Part shown: piece by piece, positions 56,233-64,000 of the stretch | Layout: each line of letters starts with the position of its first letter | Position numbering within the stretch: position 1 is the stretch's first letter | DNA from: Symsagittifera roscoffensis | Taxonomy: Eukaryota > Xenacoelomorpha > Acoela > Convolutidae | Direction: 5' to 3' | DNA length: 64,000 bases | Assembly (NCBI RefSeq): GCF_963678635.1 | Contig: NC_087070.1 | Location: 31,723,704-31,787,703 of the forward strand | Notes under the pieces: generated by a model | Seen by the model: only the letters and a program-made list of their open reading frames with translations | Told to the model about the DNA's origin: nothing | Database searches by the model: none | Made by a program: the position numbers and the translations under genes

Positions 56233-57175
56233 TACCTTTTCATTTCAAAACTGTGGCGGAATTTTTTTATTTTTAACTTTTTCGATGTCAAGTTATAGTT
56301 ATCAACCGGCTTAAGCTCCATGAAATATAAATAAGAAATTCTCCAATTACTCCACTGGCAGTTTTTGAAAAAACAGGCCGAAAAAGGCCGAAGTTTGATT
56401 CAAATTTCTAATTTTTACCGAAGTTTTTCAACATTTTTTAAATATCAGATAAACATTGTTGTCTGGAGCTTAAGTATAAAATTTTCTAGCGTTAAGAGCG
56501 TTTGAAAATTGTTAATAAGGTCATTTTGGGATTTTTAACATTCGATGTTTTGCTTTCTTATGAAACACGCGAGAGCGTTTGAGTAAATTGTCCTAATACG
56601 GAAAGAAGCAGTCATTTGGTCTAACTCTTACCACACGGGACTCGACTTACATTCCTTTGTTCCTATCATACCGTGCGAGATCCATTATGTTTGTTTTTAA
56701 AAGAAATTTTATGAATGGCATATTTTTCATATGATACAATTGCTCGCTTCTAACTGTTTTGTCATTAAATAATTGTAATGTCTTTTTGTAATTTTCTGAA
56801 AAGATTGGGTGGAGACTTCATGGCTGATTCGGAAAACAATTCCCTCAAATCAATTGAAAATTTTTCCGCATTTGTTTCTGTTTGGTGACCTTTCTAATAT
56901 TGAAACTTTCAGAAATTTAGGCACCGGTGTTATTTTATGGGAGTACGTCTATAAATACCGTACCACGTTTCTTAGTTTCGAAAGACGCAATGGTCGAATA
57001 ATTTCTCCTTATTTTGTCACCTAATTGAAATACGGGGCTGAAATTTAATTATATGAGAAATGAAGACAATTTAAGAAAACGGTCACAATCAAGAACACAA
57101 ATGTTATTCTTTTTAAGGCATTAATCAAATTGATTCGCGGAATTGCAATTTCCCTGGCCAAATTTCTTTAACCCC
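56233..57175. other. Noncoding DNA, nothing recognised
   Basis: The short plus frame 56809-57024 has no recognisable features. Confidence 0.55.
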
Positions 57176-57390
57176 GCCCGATGTTTGAGTTGCTAAAGTC
57201 GCATATGGGTCGCCCGAAGTCACAACAAAGCTTGAATCGGGTCACGCAAAGTCGCAACATGGGCTCCAACTAGTCGCAGCAAAGGTCGCACGAAATCCTA
57301 ACATGGATCGCGCAAAGTCGCCACTGTTTTCTCGAATGTTTTCTAAGAATTTTTTTTTCAACAGTTGTTTTTGATTCATTGCCAGCCAAA

Positions 57391-57530
57391 CTGTGCACAA
57401 ATAGGCGCAATGTTTATAGAAAGGCGCAAAATTTTGGTTTTTGCTTGTGTCAAGGTCTCTGGAGACCTACACACCTACAAAAACCTAAGCTTTGTGCCAA
57501 TCTATAACTTTTGCGCCTATTTGTGCACAC
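57391..57530. repeat. Long palindrome with GTGCACAAATAGGCGCAA arms
   Basis: Left arm at 57391-57444 and right arm at 57478-57530 are imperfect inverses of each other (GTGCACAAATAGGCGCAA at both outer ends). They close on AGGTCTCTGGAGACCT, itself a perfect small palindrome. The ORF spanning it is incidental. Confidence 0.75.
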
Positions 57531-57835
57531 CCGCAATGGCAAAAATGGATTAGAATCATTTTTAGTATGAAAAAAGTATGTTGATTAAATTTAGATCAAT
57601 TTTAGTACAAGAAAAGTACGAATATGAAACAAAGAAGATAAAGATTGATTTGGATCGATTTAAAATCGATTTAAAAATGATCTTAAATCCCAGCTACAAA
57701 AACTGATCCAAATCGATTTTAAATCGGTTTGTATCCATTTTTCCAGTCTTATATTATTTTTATCTTTAAGGTGATTAAAACGGATTTAAATCAGTTTGAA
57801 TCGATTTTTTATTCGAGTTTCATCAGTTTTGAATT

Positions 57836-57876
57836 TTTATTGCATTTATTGCATTTATTGCATTTATTCTTTTTAC
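57836..57876. repeat. (TGCATTTAT)n microsatellite
   Basis: Four nine-base units of TGCATTTAT in tandem. Confidence 0.85.
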
Positions 57877-58565
57877 ATCCATAGCGTGTTGTAGCATAAA
57901 AAAGACCAATTAAAAAGATCAATTATCGATAAAATTCTATGATTTTCTTGCATATTTTGAGATCATAAACTGATATTTATTGATCCTTTTCTCGATTCGC
58001 TTAAAAGTTTTTTGCTCGAAATCTGATTTATATTCATGATTTTGTGTGATTTAATGGCATATTATTGAGATCAAAGTTTTTGACCTTTTTCTTGTTTAAA
58101 ACAAAGGATTTTGCCCATAATCCGATTTACAATAATTTTCTATGATTTCATTGCATATTTTCGAGCTTGAAATCTGATTTATGTGGATCATTTTATTGAA
58201 TTATATAACATTTGGCACGTGTGTTTTTATTCAAAAAACCGAGAATCAAATCTTTCAATTATTGTTTCTAAAAAGTATGTTTTTTGCCGGGTAAGCAAAA
58301 ATCATTTTTTTCCTGAGTCTGAAAATCCATCCAAATCAATTTAAATCAATTTTTACACTTAAATCAACCCAAAATTTTATTTAAAAAAATTAAATTCGGT
58401 TTAAAATCGTTTTAAAATCATATTAAATCGATCGGAAACCATTTTTGTCAATGCGGGCAGCTTGGTTTGGTAATGTACTAAAAAGAACTAGTGGAAAAAA
58501 ATTATTGTAAGATATTCGAAAAACTAATTGCGTCTTTGCGCGACCCATGTTGTGACTTCTTTGTA

Positions 58566-60290
58566 AGCAGGTTAAAGTTTTGACAGAATGATTAGAAAAA
58601 AACAAAAGCACAAAAGAAGATCAGAGAGAGCGTCCTTGTTGCGGAATCCGCTCACAACTCATAAAATAAATAGTTTGGCTTTGCAATGTACCTAATTCAA
58701 AAAATTTATCAAACCTTTTCTGCTGAAGAAAAATCTTCCATCTGAGTGATGTATTGAGCAGTCACGCAAGAAAAGTTGCTATCCGCAAGATGCAAGTTTC
58801 AACGCAATTTTTTAAACAACTTTGAGTGGTTCCCGCGCTAGGAGATAATACAGCTATAGATAAATTTTGCTTGTAAAATTTTTAATTAGATCTTTTTGCT
58901 TCGAGTTTTTGACACTTTTTACTCTCACTGGCATTTTTACTTGCTTTTGGGTCCCGCGCATGTCAGTCCCGAAACATTTCACATAACGCAATACGGCTTT
59001 GATCGAAAAGCCGAAGTAAAAAAAAACATATTTCAACTTATGATCTTCACAAAAGTTATGTAATAATTTAGGTTGTAGGGTCTTTAGGCGAAAATAATTT
59101 AAGTACATTTGTGATGCACAGGTTTGCTATTTTTCCGTATTTCAGTGTTTTATAGTTTCTGCTGGTCTCGCATCTAGCAAGCATTTAGCTTAGACTTGCA
59201 CCGGAGATTGCGGTGATATGCTTCGCACAGGAACCGAGTAGCATGCGGAAACTGCACCAGATGCATGGCAATCGATAATCAAAAACATTAGTCTAGTTTT
59301 AACGAATATTTCAGAAAAAATGGATTACAGTTTTAGTTAGGAAAACCTGTTTGTGAAAAACGTATAGGATTTGTAACGCCCATTGACTTTAATTTTTTTG
59401 ATTAATTGGATATAAAAAATAACCAAAGTTGCAAAACAAGAAAAACTTAAATGATATATCTAGAAAAATTCGTCATGACCCAGGGGTTAAAAACTTTACT
59501 TAAATTTTAAAGGAAAATAGGTTTTTAAAGTAGATATGAGTACTTTCGAATGCATTTCCAATTTTAAATTTTTTTGAAGTTTTCTGTATGATTCTTGTAA
59601 AATTTCGAGTTTTTCTGAATTGGTTCTCAGAATTCAAAATTTTGTTGGATTTTTGTGATAACCCAAAAGCTTTTGAATTGAAGCTTACATGAGGTAAGAA
59701 TTTAAAATCTTCCAAGCTTTTTTCTTACCGGATGTGAACTCTGTCAAGAATTTGAATTGTCCTAAGACCCAGGAGAACTTTCCGTCTTTATTAAAACTTT
59801 TTGTCTCAACATCCGATGAAGCTTACGAGGATTTTTAGCACTTAGAAAACCTCAAAAGCTAATTTCAAATGAGTAGATATATTCAGCCTAAAGAAATTAG
59901 GGTAGCTGGTTGCTGTGCAAGTGACACAAGTTTTCCCAACATCTTTGGAAAAAAAGATACATAAAACAACGAAAAAAAAATCTTTTTTGTTTGACGCCTT
60001 GATTTGATCGAATTAGCCAAAACTTCAGATTAGAGTTTCTCAGTTTATTTAACTTTATTATAACAACAGTTTTAGTGCACGGCATTTTTTCTTTCAGCTA
60101 CTCAAAATCAGGTGGAAAATATTACATCCTACGTAAGAACTATGATACATATGTTTAGACGGCCGAACAAATTTTCTTGAATTCAAATGCATCAAATCCC
60201 CGAAACCAATTTTTCAACGCATGAAAATATTTTAAAAAAATTGTTTTCGAAGCAATTTAATTGCTCACTTTTTTTAAGATAGCTTGAAAA
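58566..60290. other. Noncoding DNA, nothing recognised
   Basis: Short frames only, none with protein-like features that I can support. Confidence 0.55.
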
Positions 60291-61330
60291 TCTTGTGACC
60301 TTATTGAAGATGTTGACTTCCCGAGTTCAAATTTAAAAAGATATTTTACATCCGATTTTTAACAAAAAAGCCTTATTAATTCAATACACCTCAAAAGTTA
60401 ACTTTTCAATTTTAGTAGTATCAGCCAAAAATTCATAGATTGTCAATAGCTCATTTATCAAAAACTATTCGAGACCAGTAAAATGACAGTAGGAACATTC
60501 AGTGTTTTGCCCTGATAGCCCGGATTGACCGAAAATGCTTATCATAGAATTCTCTTAAATGGGAAACTTCTTTTCATATATCTCCATACAATTCCATCGT
60601 ACAGAAAATTGTATGAAATCTTTATAATAAACATTTTCCCATAAATGGAAATTGTATGAGAGGTGTTTTTTCCATAAACCAAAAAGTTGTTTTTTGTTTC
60701 TAATTTAATTTTCTGAAAAATTTTGGGTTCTGTTTGCAACCGAACACAAGTGACAAAGACCTTGGTTACTCAAAGCATCATAGATTGGACGGTCTTGCAT
60801 TTACAATGCATAGAAAATGGCCTGAATTGTCTTCGAGCTGACTTTCACAAATGATAAAACAAAGGTAACAAACTTTTAATTTTTGGCAAAATTTTTCAAT
60901 GATGATTATTTTAAATTTTTGAATTTTCAAATTATCAGACATTGATCAAGGCATACATAAACACGCCATACAAAACAAATAGGAATTTTCAGCGTTTTTG
61001 AAAAAAAAATTGAAGTGAAAAGAAAAAAAAACGCCAATATTATTGCATCCAGGACTACGTTATGCACAAAAAAAATGAATTTTGCATGCTAAAAATTTTT
61101 TTTCGGAAGATGTTTTTTTTGCGTACAAAATTCGATTTGCGGTTAAAAAACAAAAAAAATTTTGGGGCAAATTTTCAAAATTATTTGTTTGCAAAAAAAG
61201 CAAGTCATACAATTTCCATATATGGAAATTTTACGATAAGCATTTTCTCCATACTCTTGATGTATGGAATTGTATAATAATGATTTTTGTTGCATGGAAT
61301 GGTATGATAACCATTTTCGGTGTATGGAGA
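60291..61330 (+). repeat. Composite repeat block with minisatellite units
   Basis: 60300-60370 repeats the 'CTTATTGAAGATGTTGACTT' and 'TTCAAATTTAAAAAGATATTTTA' landmarks found at 61510-61560. 60484-60530 carries the 'GGAACATTCAG' motif. 60536-60665 and 61205-61330 contain degenerate units of about 33 bases built on 'TATGGAAATTGTATGATAAGCATTTTC', in opposite orientations. 60870-61220 is the inverse of 27350-27800. Confidence 0.65.
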
Positions 61331-61349
61331 TCAACCTGAGAGAGCAGTC

Positions 61350-62300
61350 GTGTTGTTCCCCGACTTTCGAAGAAAACGGAATATATATCCTTGGGGTGTT
61401 TTTGTTCCGGCTTTCGAAGAAAACGGAATATTTATACTCGGTGTGTTTTCTTTAATCAGTCAATTTTGGCCGATCGAAATAATAGTTTTCTGCCAAATTT
61501 TTCTATACCTTATTGAAGATATCGACTTTCTGGGTTCAAATTTAAAAAGATATTTTACCCTCAATTTTTTTGAAAAGTTTTAGGGGTTTGAAAGTTGCCA
61601 AATTGGCCATATTCTGGACTCAATTATGGGCGCTTTGAAGATTTTATTCATATTTTTGTGAGCGTAACGCAAATTATCTATACGTGGAAAATTATCCCGC
61701 TCAGCAAAATTGTTCCAAACTGAATTGAGGCTAGCTAATCGGGTCGGTCGCGTTAATTTCATACACTCATCATTTCACACTTCGATATTGTCCAAAACTT
61801 AGGCGGAATCCCTCATACGCGAAAGACCAAATGCGCAAAAATAAAAATCAACCAATCAGATTTCAGTAATAAAAAAATTGAAAAGAAAGCACGAAAATCT
61901 GAAAAAAGTAAACATTACATTTCCAAAGACTTAATATTGATAGTGGCAGAATATAAAAACGGCAGAAATATGCTAAATATTCAAACTGTCCTGACCGCCG
62001 CCGAATTGGAACAAATTTTATATTTCAAGGGTTTCGTTATGATAGAAGCAAAATATTGCTTCATTTAATTTATTTTAATTGAATGTCTAATGAAAAAAAA
62101 AATTGACTTTCGGCTAATTTTGTTTTCGGACCTTCGCCCACGAGTTTTTGGCCCATTTGGTCCTTCGCGCATGAGAATAGCCCCCCAAAGTTTATAGGTT
62201 CTCAAAATTTTCTTTTCCCAAAAACTATGCGATTTGAATTAAGGGAGAATCGGAACATTCAGAGCTTTACCCTGATATACGTCCAGTCTTGTTTTCGTTT
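61350..62300 (+). repeat. Dispersed repeat, inverse of 52731-53600
   Basis: Carries the same landmarks as 52731-53600 in reverse complement, ending in 'GGAACATTCAGAGCTTTACCCTGATATACG' and 'AGTCTTGTT'. A local tandem duplication of about 43 bases ('TTTCGAAGAAAACGGAATAT') lies at 61364-61440. Confidence 0.8.
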
Positions 62301-62970
62301 AAGAATTGAGCAATTTATAATGAAAGAAAGTTTTTGCAACGCAAATGTGAAACTGTTTCTCGAAATAAAGCAAATGGAAAGTCATCAAATATTCAGCTAA
62401 CAGCATTGGCTAAGAGAACGCTTTTATGTAGTTATAAGTCTTTGACGAAGTCTTGAAAGTATCTAATAATTGTGCTCGAATTGCAGGATCTGTAATAAAA
62501 AACACAAAATAAGATTTGACAAAACGATTTTAACAAGTAGCTGTTCTTTTACCTAAAAATCTTCGTTGAGGAGCTTTGAGCTGCATTTTTTTAGTTAGCT
62601 TTTTTATAGATGCTAAGGTCTAAATTACTTCTATGCCTAATTGTGTTTTCGCCACTTTTGTTGTAGTTTGAAAGGGAAAATCTTGTAAGATTTTCGCGAG
62701 ATGCCTATAAAACTGTTGCTAGAAGTTCGACTTGGTGCTTACGCGAGGTAAAAACTTCAAAAGTCGTCCAAACTTTTTCCTACAAGATTCTTTTCAGCTT
62801 CTCAGCTTAATGTTTGATGCATGGTTTAGATTTTTTTAGCTGAAAACAACTTACTTTTTTGCTTTGAATTAAAATTAAAATTACTTTAATCACTTTCATT
62901 TCAATGTTCCCGATATACAGATCAATTGTTTTCTGCCAAAAATTCAGTTTTAAATCATAATACATCCAAA
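62301..62970. other. Noncoding DNA, nothing recognised
   Basis: No open frame or repeat supported. Confidence 0.5.
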
Positions 62971-63294
62971 CAGGGGCGGATCTAGAATTTTCTCGAGGGG
63001 GGGGGGGGCTTTTTTCAATGTCGACATTTCAATGTCGACTTTTTTGAAGTTCAACCCAATTGATGCTGAGGTCTCCCAAATCACTATAAAGGCCCCATTT
63101 TGAGCATTTTTCTGCGCCTCAGGCTAATTTAGTTTAAAAAAAATTAAAAGAAAAATGTTGATCAATAAACATCGCGTTTTTTAAAAAGTTTTAGGGTCAG
63201 TCAGCCAAAAATTAATATCTCAAAACAGTACAAAGGGGGACTCTTTGAGTCTGCATGGGATCGAAATCCTCCCCCCCCCCTAAATCTGCTGGTG
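62971..63294. mobile_element. hAT-type MITE with G-run and C-run arms
   Basis: Left end CAGGGGCGGATCTAGAA and a 12-G run at 62997-63008. The right end has a C-run at 63271-63280 then 'TAAATCTGCTGGTG', a degenerate inverse. Flanking octamers 'CATCCAAA' and 'CGTCCAAT' match at six of eight positions, as expected for an aged 8-bp hAT target duplication. About 324 bp with no coding. It is related to the fragment at 18225-18455. Confidence 0.7.
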
Positions 63295-64000
63295 CGTCCA
63301 ATTAAGATAAGGGAAACAAATTGTTTTGTTTGGGGATTTCAAGAAAATCAGTGATTTTTTGTAAAAACAGAAAATGATCTAAAAATGTCCTGATCTAAAT
63401 AATTTTTTTGGGCTGAGTCTGTTTTTCCTTTTTAATCCGTACCTTGAGCAACCTCAGAGCAATATGTACAAGGCATAATAATAATCATAATAAAAAACTT
63501 GTCTTCGAGGGCTAAGTACAAACATAACTTATCATTATATAATACTCATTCACTCGATAGAACGGCAAAAAGCATTACGAAGGTTCGCAAAAATTTTTAG
63601 CTTTTGTAAGCAAGCTAATCAAGTTGAATTATAGACCCAATTGTCTCGCAAAAAAATGTTCTCTAAGCAAACTATGCAAGCAAAGAAACTTTTAACTTTC
63701 AAGTTATTTCAGGGAGCCTATCGGTTGGCGATAAAAGCTTCGTTCAAAGAAAAATGTTTCATAGCAAGTATTCAGGCAAGGAATTTTTGAAATTTGTAAG
63801 TCATTTCTGAGAACAAGTGGCTGAAAATTTTGCTCTTTGTCAATTGTTATACCAAATCATTGCTGAAACAATCCAAGTTTGTTATTGAAGAAACTTGTAT
63901 TGCCTAAATTTGAATTTTTTCTTTTGAAGAGATTTAAACAATGAAAAGTTTGTAGACCAGATTGTGTTGCGAAAAACTAAAATTTTTATGGGCAAACCAT
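63295..64000. other. Noncoding DNA, nothing recognised
   Basis: AT-rich, with no supported gene or repeat up to the window end. Confidence 0.55.

Larger units (their letters stand above)
57176..58565. repeat. 1.4-kb inverted-repeat element
   Basis: 'CATGGATCGCGCAAAGTCG' units repeat several times at 57200-57322. The inverse 'CGTCTTTGCGCGACCCATG' closes the element at about 58531. A second inverted pair is 'CCCGCAATGGCAAAAATGG' (57530) and its inverse at 58438. Between them are many 'AAATCGATTTAAA'-type near-palindromes. It looks like a nonautonomous DNA transposon with compound ends. No transposase was seen. Confidence 0.55.

Noticed and set aside
61320-61583. 87-codon frame in the dispersed repeat, partly echoed at 53523-53861 (minus)
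   Set aside because: The similarity follows from shared repeat DNA. The matching copies do not keep the frame.
1-64000. CRISPR arrays, bacterial operons, rRNA genes
   Set aside because: No regular direct-repeat and spacer pattern, no ribosome-binding sites and no rRNA-like sequence were seen. The window is eukaryotic.

Overview
This is an AT-rich, gene-poor stretch of an animal genome, probably an invertebrate and perhaps an arthropod. The call rests on two Ty3/gypsy-type retroelements with envelope-like genes, hAT and BEL/Pao relics, Tc1/mariner-type MITEs, and introns and splice sites of eukaryotic form. No confident host gene was found and the species cannot be named. Two 200-base N blocks (14277-14476 and 47018-47217) mark scaffold joins, each just downstream of a large retroelement copy.

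The main content is two related, very long LTR-type retroelement copies, both on the + strand. Copy 1 is 1-14276, cut by the window edge and a gap. Copy 2 is about 29560-46330. The order of parts is: (copy 2 only) an LTR-like or leader segment, a leader splice donor and a small basic ORF0; then gag (Ty3-type capsid region and CCHC knuckle), an Arg/Ser/Asn-rich linker, aspartic protease, reverse transcriptase (YLDD), RNase H and integrase (DD35E, GPY module). A short intergenic block follows, then two tiny hydrophobic ORFs, a Pro/Ser/Thr-rich ORF3, an envelope-like glycoprotein of about 800 codons, and an unrecognised ORF4 of about 500 codons. A mini-intron of about 85 bp follows the ORF4 stop codon. 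Both copies are broken by many stops and frameshifts, so neither can act on its own. Their ORFs nevertheless differ mostly at synonymous sites where I compared them, so the copies descend from lineages that diverged while the proteins were under selection. ORF3, the small hydrophobic ORFs, ORF4 and the 3' intron are the least familiar parts.

From 14.5 to 29.1 kb lies repeat-rich noncoding DNA. It holds a 2.28-kb direct repeat present twice (14477-16757 and 21742-24018) with a diverged third fragment at 26.3-26.8 kb, a decayed hAT-like transposase on the minus strand near 19.2-20.6 kb, and a BEL/Pao gag (DUF1759-like) relic at 24.3-24.9 kb.

From 47.2 kb to the end are diverged direct repeats (47.9-51.5 kb), a G-rich island (51.5-51.8 kb), a detached LTR-like copy (52057-52433), a family with a 'CAGGGCTTTGCCCTG' hairpin motif in both orientations (52.5-54.4 and 60.3-62.3 kb), a textbook 332-bp MITE with about 90-bp inverted ends (55899-56230), a 1.4-kb inverted-repeat element (57.2-58.6 kb) and a hAT-type MITE (62971-63294). 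One minus-strand reading frame (55223-55603) has protein-like composition but no identified family.
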